Source: Anaerolineae bacterium (GTDB lineage Bacteria > Chloroflexota > Anaerolineae > Aggregatilineales > UBA2796). Taken from it: DNA of 64,000 nt. The notes under the pieces were generated by a model. The model was given only the letters and a program-made list of their open reading frames with translations. It was not told the origin of the DNA and did no database searches. A program made the translations under genes and the position numbers. Shown piece by piece: positions 14,858-22,909 of this stretch. Within the stretch, counting starts at the first letter, position 1, and each line of letters begins with the position of its first letter. Location of the stretch: assembly GCA_019637615.1 (NCBI GenBank), contig JAHBVJ010000021.1, forward strand, positions 62,001 through 126,000. Reading direction: 5' to 3'.

Positions 14858-17800
14858 ATGACCACTGAAATCGAGCAGTTGGAACAAGGCATCACCACGC
14901 TGGAAGCTCAACGCGCCTCGTTGGGAGATGCGCTGATCGATACGCTGTTAGCGCCGCTGCGTGAGAAGTTAGCCGCGCTGAAAGCCGCTGAAGCCGCACC
15001 CGCCAGCCCCGCGCGCAAGCAAATGACGATCTTGTTTGCCGATATTTCAGGCTTCACGGCGATGTCGGAGACGATGGACGCCGAAGACGTGAGCGACACC
15101 ATGAACGCGCTGTGGACGCGGCTCGATGACGCGATCACCAGCCACAAGGGAAGCATCGATAAGCATATCGGGGACGCGGTGATGGCGCTGTGGGGCGTGG
15201 ACGAAGCCCGCGAGGATGACGCCGAGAATGCCGTCCGCGCCGCGCTCGCCATGCAAGCGGTGATTATGGCTTTTTCCGCCGAACGTGGACGCCCGCTGCA
15301 ACTGCGCATCGGGATCAACACGGGTATGGTGCTGTACAGCGCCATCGGCACGGTGGGGGAATGGACGGCGATGGGCGATACGGTAAACGTGGCTTCGCGC
15401 ATGGAGCACGCGGCACCCATCGGCGGCATTTTGATCGCGCACAACACGTACATTCAGGTACGCGGCAGCTTCGACGTGCAAGCGCAGCCGCCGTTGATGG
15501 TCAAGGGCAAAAGCGAACCGATTCAGGCTTATCTGGTGGAACGTGCCAAACCGCGCACATTCCGCTTCACCACACGGGGCGTGGAAGGTGTTGAGACGCG
15601 CATGATCGGGCGCGACGCCGAACTGAGCAACCTGCAAACTGCCTTCCACAGCGTCCTCAGCGAAGCCAAAACGCGGCTGATCTCCATCATTGGAGATGCG
15701 GGCGTGGGAAAATCGCGCCTGTTGTACGAATTCGATACGTGGTTGGAGCTTCAGCCGGAGCGCGTGCGCTACTTCAAAGGCCGCGCCACGCAGCAGGGCA
15801 CTTCCACGCCTTATTTTTTGCTGCGCGATCTGTTCGCCAACCGCTTCAATATTTTGGACAGCGATCCGATCGCGGAGGTGCGCGAGAAATTTACCGTCGG
15901 AATCAGTTTCTTCGCGGAAACCGAGCCGGAAACACAAGCAGCCTTCATCGGCGCGCTGCTCGGTTACGGGTTTGCCGACAGCCCGCAGTTAGAGAGCGTC
16001 AAGCACGACGCCAAGCAATTGCGCGACCAAGCCCTGTTTTACCTTGTGCGCTTCTTCACGGCAGTGGCGTCCACAGGCGCGGTGATCCTGCTGGAAGACC
16101 TGCACTGGGCAGATCAAACCTCGCTGGATACCATCCTGCACATTCTGCGTGAATGTCCCGCGCTACGGCTGCTGATCATCGGCGTCACGCGCCCGACGCT
16201 GCTGGAGACTTATCCCCAATGGCCTACGCAGGCAGCCGATTTCAGCCCCGCGCAATCGATCCGCCTCGAACCGCTCGATGAACAAGCCATCGGCAGTTTG
16301 GTCGATCATATTTTGCAGCGAACGCCGGACATCCCGCCCACGCTCCGTGCCCTGATCGTCAAGCAGGCCGAAGGTAACCCGTATTACGTCGAAGAATTGA
16401 TTAAGATGCTGATCGATGACCGCGTGATCGTGACCAGTCCGGCGGGTTGGACGGTCGCGCCGGATCGCTTGAAGGAACTTCATATCCCGCCTACCTTGAC
16501 CGCGCTGCTGCAAGCCCGCCTCGATAGTCTGCGACCATCCGAGAAGGAGACCTTGCAGCAAGCCTCGGTCGTCGGGCGCATTTTCTGGGATGCCAGCGTG
16601 GCGGCGCTGCGCAAAGGCAACATGCCGACCGAGTTCGAGGTGCTGCAAGCGCGGGAATTGATCTTCGCGCGGCCCGTTTCGGCTTTCAACACGGCGGGCG
16701 AGTACATCTTCAAGCATGTTTTGCTACGCGATGTCACCTATGAAACCGTGCTGCGGAAGCAGCGCCGCTTGTATCATGGCTTGGTAGCGGCGTGGCTGGC
16801 AGAAGTCACACAGAAAAGCGGACGCGCCGACGAATATGCCGCCCTGATCGCGGATCACTACGCGCTGGCGGAACAGCCCGCGCCCGCGATCAGCTTTTTG
16901 CAGCAGGCGGCAGAAGGCGCACTGACCATCGGATCGGCAGCGGAAGCGTCGCAACTGATCGAACGCGCGTTGAGCTTGATCGCGTCGTTGCCCGCATCCG
17001 CCGAGGTGCAGCGCCAGCACATGATGCTGCTGCGGTTGGCGGGCGAAACTGCCGTCCGATTGAGCGACTATCCCAAAGCGCAGCAGCACTATCAGGAAAG
17101 TTTGCGGAAAGCGCGGGAAGTGGACGACAAAACGGGCATGGTCAGCGCGTTGGTGGGGTTAGGCGAAACCGCCGTGAATCTTGGTGACTATGCTGCCGCG
17201 CAAGAGCACTATCAGCAAAGTTTGCCGGATGCTTCGCCGCGCTACCGTGCGCAAGCCCTCGGCGGACTAGGCAAGATCGCGTGGCGGCAGGGCAACTACG
17301 CAGCGGCAAACGAGCATTTTCAACAGAGCCTCACTTTGCAGCGCGAGATCAACGATCCGACTGGCATTGGCACCACGCTGCGCAACCTCGGTAACGTGGC
17401 GTGGAGTCAGGGTGACTACGATCAAGCGGGCGTCTATTACAAGCAGAGCATCACGCTCCAGCGCAAGATCAACGACCGCTTGGGCATGAGCGGCAACTTG
17501 AACAACCTCGGCCTGATCGCGTACACGCAAGAGCAGCTTGAGCAAGCTCAGAACTACTTCCAGCAAAGCCTCGTGATGTCGCGCCAGATCGGCAACCGCG
17601 CGGGCGAAGGCTCGGCGCTCGCGAACCTCGGCAGCGTGGCCTATGCACAAAAAGAGTATGCGCGCGCCGCCGAGTACCATCAACAGAGCCTCGCCGCGCG
17701 CCGTCTGACGGGCGATCTATGGGGCATCGCCATGAGCCTCGGTGGGCTGACGGAAGTGCAGATCATCCTTGGGCAGTTGAGCGAAGCACATATTTCTCTG

Positions 17801-18091
17801 CGCGAAGGCTTGAAATATGCCCGTCAGATCGGCGGTACGCCGCTGCTGCTCACGTTGATGACGCTGGCCTCACAGCTCTATCTGCATGACGGGCACGCGG
17901 AGCAGGCGGCGGCATGGGCGGGCTTGGTCGCGCATCACCCGATCACACAGCAGCAAGAGCGCGATGCCTCGGCGCACCTGCGTCCGGCGTTAGAGGCTGC
18001 CCTCGGCGCGGAAGCCGTCACGGCGGCGATGGAGCGCGGCAAATTGCTCGATCTCGACGCCGTGGTGGCGCACTTGCTCGGTGAACCCTGA
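14858..18091 (+). CDS. Class III nucleotidyl cyclase - AAA-type ATPase - TPR signalling protein
   Basis: 1077 residues. A short coiled coil (1-45) precedes a class III cyclase domain (about 53-225): metal ligands D62 (ILFADISGF) and D106 (KHIGDAVMALWG), K102 at the adenine-selecting position, and N177/R181 (GDTVNVASR). It should therefore be catalytic, probably making cAMP. Next comes a STAND/AAA ATPase module with Walker A GDAGVGKS (279-286) and Walker B VILLEDLHWAD near 410. From about 700 onward lie tetratricopeptide repeats (for example GEALVNLG/YAAAQEHYQQSL units with period about 40). No membrane helix. The architecture is that of large signal-integrating cyclases in which TPRs sense a partner. 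Confidence 0.9.
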   Translation: MTTEIEQLEQGITTLEAQRASLGDALIDTLLAPLREKLAALKAAEAAPASPARKQMTILFADISGFTAMSETMDAEDVSDTMNALWTRLDDAITSHKGSIDKHIGDAVMALWGVDEAREDDAENAVRAALAMQAVIMAFSAERGRPLQLRIGINTGMVLYSAIGTVGEWTAMGDTVNVASRMEHAAPIGGILIAHNTYIQVRGSFDVQAQPPLMVKGKSEPIQAYLVERAKPRTFRFTTRGVEGVETRMIGRDAELSNLQTAFHSVLSEAKTRLISIIGDAGVGKSRLLYEFDTWLELQPERVRYFKGRATQQGTSTPYFLLRDLFANRFNILDSDPIAEVREKFTVGISFFAETEPETQAAFIGALLGYGFADSPQLESVKHDAKQLRDQALFYLVRFFTAVASTGAVILLEDLHWADQTSLDTILHILRECPALRLLIIGVTRPTLLETYPQWPTQAADFSPAQSIRLEPLDEQAIGSLVDHILQRTPDIPPTLRALIVKQAEGNPYYVEELIKMLIDDRVIVTSPAGWTVAPDRLKELHIPPTLTALLQARLDSLRPSEKETLQQASVVGRIFWDASVAALRKGNMPTEFEVLQARELIFARPVSAFNTAGEYIFKHVLLRDVTYETVLRKQRRLYHGLVAAWLAEVTQKSGRADEYAALIADHYALAEQPAPAISFLQQAAEGALTIGSAAEASQLIERALSLIASLPASAEVQRQHMMLLRLAGETAVRLSDYPKAQQHYQESLRKAREVDDKTGMVSALVGLGETAVNLGDYAAAQEHYQQSLPDASPRYRAQALGGLGKIAWRQGNYAAANEHFQQSLTLQREINDPTGIGTTLRNLGNVAWSQGDYDQAGVYYKQSITLQRKINDRLGMSGNLNNLGLIAYTQEQLEQAQNYFQQSLVMSRQIGNRAGEGSALANLGSVAYAQKEYARAAEYHQQSLAARRLTGDLWGIAMSLGGLTEVQIILGQLSEAHISLREGLKYARQIGGTPLLLTLMTLASQLYLHDGHAEQAAAWAGLVAHHPITQQQERDASAHLRPALEAALGAEAVTAAMERGKLLDLDAVVAHLLGEP

Positions 18092-18193
18092 GCGCGAGCC
18101 ATCGACTCAAGCCTCCCTACACTTAACTCTTGACGTGACTCGATGCCAACTCCTCCTGCGAATTCCCGTGAAACGTGCCGCCACACGAACTAC

Positions 18194-18247
18194 TTGACGA
18201 AGTTCAAAACTTGCCTTACACTGAATTCACACGTGTCAATTGACACG
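18194..18247 (+). promoter_or_regulatory. Promoter and LacI-type operator of the rhamnoside operon
   Basis: TTGACG (18194-18199), 17-base spacer, TACACT (18217-18222), then the perfect 16-base palindrome CGTGTCAATTGACACG at 18232-18247 where transcription would start. The position suits autorepression by the LacI protein encoded 30 bases downstream. Confidence 0.75.
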
Positions 18248-18277
18248 ATAAAGTGTTTTTTGAAGAATTTCTAGTTT

Positions 18278-19315
18278 ATGACACGAGCTACCCAAAAAGA
18301 TGTTGCACGCAGGGCGGGCGTTTCTCGTTCTACGGTGTCTTACGTGCTCAACGATCAGATCGACCTGAAAATCCCGATTTCGGACGAAACACGTCAGCGG
18401 GTGATGAAGGCGATTGCAGAACTCGGGTATGAGCCGGACGCGCGCGCACAATCTTTGCGACGGGGCGATACGAAAATTGTCGCAGTGATCCTCCCCGTCA
18501 TTCAGAATCCATTTTTCTGGCAAATCCTGTCGGGCATTTCGGATGCGCTGCAAGATGCTGGCTACAGTCTGCATCTAGTTCATCACCCCTTGAACGAGCA
18601 GCAAGAAGCCAACACCATCCGCGAATTGAAACGCCAGCGCGTGGACGGCTTCATCCTGCTGGCGGCGGTCAAGTATTTGCTGCCGAGGCTGACGGATTAT
18701 CTGCGCAAGGCAGGGCGTCCAGCCGTCGAGATCACGTCCACACGAGCCGAATTCGATCATGTGGTTCACGGGTATTCCAGCGGCACGCGCGAATTGATGA
18801 CGCATCTGCTGCAATTGGGGCACCGCCGCATCGGCTTTGTCTACGGCACGGCAAAAGAGGTGCAGGGACATGACCGTCTGCTGGCTTACCGCGAGATGCT
18901 ACAGGAAGCGGGCATCGAGAATCATCAGAAATTCGAGATGCACTGCGGTGAAAATCTGGAAGATGCCTACCAAGCAGCTTATGCGCTGCTGAACCGTGCG
19001 GATCGTCCGACCGCGCTACTGGTCATCAACGATATGCTGGCGATTGCTGCGATGCGGGCGGCGGGCGATCTTGGCCTGTCAATCCCTAGCGATGTGTCCG
19101 TCGCGGGGTTCGATGACATCCAATTTTCCAATTACATCTTGCCGCGTCTCACAACCGTGTCCGGTAAAGCGGAAGAAAGCGGACGCGCGGCGGTGCGGCT
19201 GTTGCTCAACCGGTTCGCGGAGCCTGAGCTGCCTCAGCAGGTGACGACGGCAGAAGTCCAACTCATTGTGCGGGAATCTACCGGCCCGGTTCCTATGCCG
19301 GAGAAAAACGAGTAG
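18278..19315 (+). CDS. LacI-family transcriptional regulator of rhamnoside operon
   Basis: 345 residues: a LacI helix-turn-helix and hinge (TQKDVARRAGVSRSTVSYVL; YEPDARAQSLRRGDT), then a periplasmic-binding-protein-like effector domain ending in the dimer region (VAGFDDIQFSNYILPRLTTV). It should bind the palindrome at 18232-18247 and release it when a sugar binds. It heads an operon running through two permeases, a binding protein and a GH78 rhamnosidase, so rhamnose or a rhamno-oligosaccharide is the likely inducer (inference from neighbours). Confidence 0.9.
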   Translation: MTRATQKDVARRAGVSRSTVSYVLNDQIDLKIPISDETRQRVMKAIAELGYEPDARAQSLRRGDTKIVAVILPVIQNPFFWQILSGISDALQDAGYSLHLVHHPLNEQQEANTIRELKRQRVDGFILLAAVKYLLPRLTDYLRKAGRPAVEITSTRAEFDHVVHGYSSGTRELMTHLLQLGHRRIGFVYGTAKEVQGHDRLLAYREMLQEAGIENHQKFEMHCGENLEDAYQAAYALLNRADRPTALLVINDMLAIAAMRAAGDLGLSIPSDVSVAGFDDIQFSNYILPRLTTVSGKAEESGRAAVRLLLNRFAEPELPQQVTTAEVQLIVRESTGPVPMPEKNE

Positions 19316-19384
19316 CCGCCGTCGGGGTCGGCCTTGAGACAGATAGGTGGACTAGATTTTGTGTAGTAAATCAGTGAGCACTCT

Positions 19385-19477
19385 ATGAAAAAGAACCTTT
19401 CGCACCGAGATTTCTTGCCTTTGTCATCGACGACAATTCGGACGCAGCCTCAGCAGCGGCTTTCGAATGCCTACTAA
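19385..19477 (+). pseudogene. Possible remnant of a binding-protein signal peptide (30 aa)
   Basis: A 30-codon frame begins MKKNLSHRDFLPLSS, which looks like a degraded twin-arginine leader (S-R-R-D-F-L with R changed to H) as found on many Chloroflexota sugar-binding proteins. After 30 residues it stops, and the permease ribosome-binding site follows. It may be the stump of a deleted binding-protein gene, replaced in function by the one at 21424, or a small leader peptide. Confidence 0.3.
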
Positions 19478-19496
19478 ACTAGAAGGAGATTTCTTC

Positions 19497-20465
19497 GTGC
19501 GCAATACTTCCGGCATCGCAAAATTCTTCAGGCGCAACGCCGTCGCGTACATGTTTCTCGCGCCGTGGTTGATCGGGCTGCTCGGCCTGACGCTATATCC
19601 GATGGTGTACTCGCTGGTGCTCAGTTTCACGAATTATGACTTCACCGCGCCGAATTCGACGCAATTTATCGGCATTGATAATTACGCGAAAATGTTCGGA
19701 TCGGCCTTCGGGATGGATCAGTTCACGGGTTCCAACGGCGAGATCGTACGCGTTGATCCCTACTACATGAAGTCGCTATCGGTGACGTTTAGTTATGTGT
19801 TCACCGCTGTGCCGCTGAAGCTGATCTTCGCGTTGGCGGTGGCAATCCTGATGAATCAGAAATTGCGAGGCGTGTCGTTCTACCGCGTTGTGTACTATAT
19901 CCCCACCCTGCTCGGCGGCTCGATTGCCATCGCGGTGTTGTGGCGAAAATTGTTCGAGAAAAACGGGCTGGTCAACCTCGCACTGGCAACCATCGGCTTT
20001 ACGAACCTTCCCGGTTGGATCACCAATCCAGATTACGCGCTAGGGACGCTCGTGCTGCTGTCGGTGTGGCAGTTTGGCTCACCGATGATCATTTTCCTCG
20101 CCGGGTTGAAGCAGATTCCACAGGAATACTATGACGCGGCGAGTGTGGACGGCGCGAACAGCTTGCAGCAGTTCCTGTTCATCACGATCCCGCTGCTCTC
20201 GCCCGTGATCCTGTTCAACTTGGTCATCCAGCTCATTTCGGCGTTCCAAGTATTCACGCAGGCGTACATTATCGGCGGCGGCAAGGGCGGTGTGCTCAAC
20301 TCGACGCTGTTTTACACGCTCCACCTGTACATTCAGGGATGGGCTTACCACGAATTGGGTTATGCGTCCGCGATGGCGTGGGTGCTGTTGATCATCATCG
20401 GCGCGTTGACGGTGCTCGTATTCAGATCATCACGAGGATGGGTGTCTTATGGCGCAGGTGAGTAA
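19497..20465 (+). CDS. Sugar ABC transporter permease (MalF/UgpA type)
   Basis: 322 residues from the GTG at 19497. This start is chosen because GAAGGAGA sits eight bases upstream; an ATG at 19467 lies ahead of that site. Six or so membrane helices with the classic opening VAYMFLAPWLIGLLGLTLYP, a long extracellular loop, and the ATPase-contact EAA loop (YYDAASVDGANSLQQFLFITIPLLSP). Forms the channel with the product of 20449. The stop lies 17 bases inside the next gene, so translation is coupled. Confidence 0.9.
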   Translation: MRNTSGIAKFFRRNAVAYMFLAPWLIGLLGLTLYPMVYSLVLSFTNYDFTAPNSTQFIGIDNYAKMFGSAFGMDQFTGSNGEIVRVDPYYMKSLSVTFSYVFTAVPLKLIFALAVAILMNQKLRGVSFYRVVYYIPTLLGGSIAIAVLWRKLFEKNGLVNLALATIGFTNLPGWITNPDYALGTLVLLSVWQFGSPMIIFLAGLKQIPQEYYDAASVDGANSLQQFLFITIPLLSPVILFNLVIQLISAFQVFTQAYIIGGGKGGVLNSTLFYTLHLYIQGWAYHELGYASAMAWVLLIIIGALTVLVFRSSRGWVSYGAGE

Positions 20466-21312
20466 GATGAAAACAGGTCTGTTGGTGCGCCACTCTCTGA
20501 CTCATTTGTTGATCATCGCGCTTGGGGTGCTCATGGTCTACCCCGTCATCTGGATGATCGTCAGCTCGTTCAAGACCAACAATACGATCTTCAGCGATCC
20601 GAGTCTGATACCGAGTTCGATCACCTTTGACAACTACGTCACGGGGTGGAAGGGCTACGCGGGCACTTCGTTCGCGACATTCTTCACCAATTCGCTGCTG
20701 ATGTGCGCGGTGGCAATCGTCGGGAACCTGATCACATGCTCGATGGCGGCCTATGCCTTCGCGCGGCTCAACTTCGTGGGCAGGGGGTTCTGGTTCGCGG
20801 TGATGCTCGTCACGTTCATGCTCCCGGCGCATGTCACCCTTGTGCCGCGCTATATTTTGTTCAATTCCTTCGGGTGGGTGGGGACGTATCTCCCGATCCT
20901 CGTGCCGAAATTCCTCGCGACGGATGCTTTCTTCGTGTTCCTGCTCGTTCAGTTTATGCGCAGTTTGCCGAAAGAGATCGAGGAAGCCGCCATCATCGAT
21001 GGCTGCGGGAAAGTCGGAGTCTATCTGCGCATCATCCTCCCGCTGGCGACTCCGGCGCTGGTGACGACGGCGTTATTCACGTTCTTGTGGACGTGGGACG
21101 ACTTCTTCAACCAACTGCTGTACCTCACCAGACCCGATACGTTCACTGTGTCGAGAGCGCTGCGCACCTTCGTCGGTGACGCGGGCGCGGTATCCAACTG
21201 GGGCGGCGCGCTGGCAATGTCCACGCTCTCGATTATCCCTGCCTTTATTCTGTTCTTCGCCCTACAGAAATACTTCGTTGAGGGTATCTCGACTACTGGA
21301 ATAAAGGGTTAG
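20449..21312 (+). CDS. Sugar ABC transporter permease (MalG/UgpE type)
   Basis: 287 residues, overlapping the previous gene by 17 bases. It shows the MalG pattern: MVYPVIWMIVSSFKTNN near the N-terminus, a YAFARLNFVGRGFWF segment, and the EAA loop EIEEAAIIDGCGKVGVYLRIILPLATPAL. Second half of the sugar channel. No ATP-binding subunit is encoded in the operon, so a shared ATPase elsewhere is required. Confidence 0.9.
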   Translation: MAQVSKMKTGLLVRHSLTHLLIIALGVLMVYPVIWMIVSSFKTNNTIFSDPSLIPSSITFDNYVTGWKGYAGTSFATFFTNSLLMCAVAIVGNLITCSMAAYAFARLNFVGRGFWFAVMLVTFMLPAHVTLVPRYILFNSFGWVGTYLPILVPKFLATDAFFVFLLVQFMRSLPKEIEEAAIIDGCGKVGVYLRIILPLATPALVTTALFTFLWTWDDFFNQLLYLTRPDTFTVSRALRTFVGDAGAVSNWGGALAMSTLSIIPAFILFFALQKYFVEGISTTGIKG

Positions 21313-21423
21313 TTCACGAACAGGAGAGAATGAATATGAAATGATGCATGACGTAAGTTCGGATTTACCCGCTGAAACTAGCCATTTTTTGAACCTATTA
21401 CGCAGTGACGGGAGAATTTAAAG

Positions 21424-22737
21424 ATGAAAAAGCTTCGCATAATCACAGTCTTAGCGCTGCTCGCGATGATGCTCATGGCGTACATCCAGCCGATCAACGC
21501 GCAGGGCGGCACGGGTGGATTACCCGCTTACACGGGTGGCCCCGCCGAGATTCGCATGGGCTGGTGGGGCAACGATGACCGCGCCGCCAGAACCCAGAAG
21601 GTGATCGACCTGTTCCAAGCGGCCTACCCCGACATCAAGGTCGTGGGCGAGCCGAACGGTGGCACGGCAGATCACTTCCAGATCATTGATACGCAGCTTG
21701 CGGGCAACAACGCCCCCGACCTGATCCAGTTCGGCGGCAACTGGCCCGATTACAAGCAGTATCTTGAACCACTGAACGACTATCTCGGCAAACAACTCAT
21801 GATCAATACCGCCGAGCAGTTCGACCAGACCGCGTTGATCCCCGCGACGGATACTGACGGCAAACTGTTCGCTGTGAGCCTCGGCACAAACACGCTCACC
21901 CTTGCTTATAACAAGACGGTGATCGAGGCGGCGGGCGTCGATCTGCCCAAGGACAACATGAACTGGGACGAGCTGATGGCCTACGGCAAGACCCTCAAGG
22001 CCAAGCTGCCCGCCGGTGTGGCTCCTTTTGTCGATAACAGTACCAATCAGGCGAACTACCTGAGCTACTTCTACCAGCAGCAGGGAACCCCGCTGTGGAC
22101 GAAGGACGAAGGCGGCAAATCCTACGCGACGGTTGAGTCGGCTCAAAAGTGGCTTCAGATGTGGGCGGACATGCGCGCCGAGGGTCTGATCCCCGATGCG
22201 GAAACCACCTACACCTACACCGAGACTGGCCCCGATAGCTCGGCGCTCGTGGCGGGCAAGGCCGTGATCGCGCTGATTTGGAGCAACCAAGTTGCATCCT
22301 ATCAGGCCGCGATGACCGACACGCTCGGCATGACGACGCTACCCGCTGGTGGTCAACCTGCTTATGCCATCCAGATGAGCCAATACTTGGCGATCAACAA
22401 CGCCAGCAAGAACAAGGAAGCGGCGGCGCTGTTCATCAACTTCTTCGTCACCAGCCCCGACGCGGGTGCGGTGCTCCAGACCAATCGCGGCGTGCCGTGC
22501 TCGCCCGTGGTGCGTCAGGCAATCGCTGACAAGGCCACGCCGATTGACGCTGAAGTCTATCGTATCTACGACGCCATCGCTGATCGCACGATTCCGCAAG
22601 GGCCGAACCTCCCGAACGATCAGGAGTTTGTGAATGAACTTACCCTGATCGGTCAGCAGGTCGCCTACGGAAAGACTACCGTTGAAGAAGGCGCGAAGAA
22701 CTTGCAAGCCTTGATCGAGCGCCTCGCCGCCAAATAA
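21424..22737 (+). CDS. Extracellular sugar-binding protein of the rhamnoside transporter
   Basis: 437 residues. Signal peptide MKKLRIITVLALLAMMLMAY, cleaved near INA-QG; no lipobox cysteine. The mature protein is a family-1 binding protein (EIRMGWWGNDDRAARTQKVIDLFQAAYPD; NNAPDLIQFGGNWPDY; YNKTVIEAAGVDLPKDNMNW), as used for oligosaccharide capture. GGGAGAATT lies just before the ATG. A strong hairpin with a T-run follows at 22764, which would limit read-through into the rhamnosidase. The ligand is inferred to be a rhamnose-containing oligosaccharide from the adjacent GH78. Confidence 0.9.
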   Translation: MKKLRIITVLALLAMMLMAYIQPINAQGGTGGLPAYTGGPAEIRMGWWGNDDRAARTQKVIDLFQAAYPDIKVVGEPNGGTADHFQIIDTQLAGNNAPDLIQFGGNWPDYKQYLEPLNDYLGKQLMINTAEQFDQTALIPATDTDGKLFAVSLGTNTLTLAYNKTVIEAAGVDLPKDNMNWDELMAYGKTLKAKLPAGVAPFVDNSTNQANYLSYFYQQQGTPLWTKDEGGKSYATVESAQKWLQMWADMRAEGLIPDAETTYTYTETGPDSSALVAGKAVIALIWSNQVASYQAAMTDTLGMTTLPAGGQPAYAIQMSQYLAINNASKNKEAAALFINFFVTSPDAGAVLQTNRGVPCSPVVRQAIADKATPIDAEVYRIYDAIADRTIPQGPNLPNDQEFVNELTLIGQQVAYGKTTVEEGAKNLQALIERLAAK

Positions 22738-22763
22738 GTAATCGCACATGTGACACGTACCTA

Positions 22764-22801
22764 AGGCACGGGGTCGGGATCAAACGATCCCGCGCCTTTT
22801 T
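22764..22801 (+). terminator. Rho-independent terminator or attenuator after the binding-protein gene
   Basis: CGGGATC (22775-22781) pairs with GATCCCG (22786-22792) around AAAC, extended by AGGC/GCCT, then TTTTT at 22797-22801. It is internal to the presumed operon, before the GH78 gene. Confidence 0.8.
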
Positions 22802-22909
22802 CATTCTCTGATCTGGTTTTATGCAGCGACAGCCCACTCTTAGGTTCGCCTTGCATTGTTTTGATCAAGTAAACTACTGATGCTGAATCGCATACTCGTG
22901 AGCTAAATC

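Noticed and set aside
21330..21344. Four-codon frame (MNMK, stop) behind a strong AGGAGAGA site before the binding-protein gene
   Set aside because: Too short to support; the real gene has its own GGGAGAATT site at 21424.
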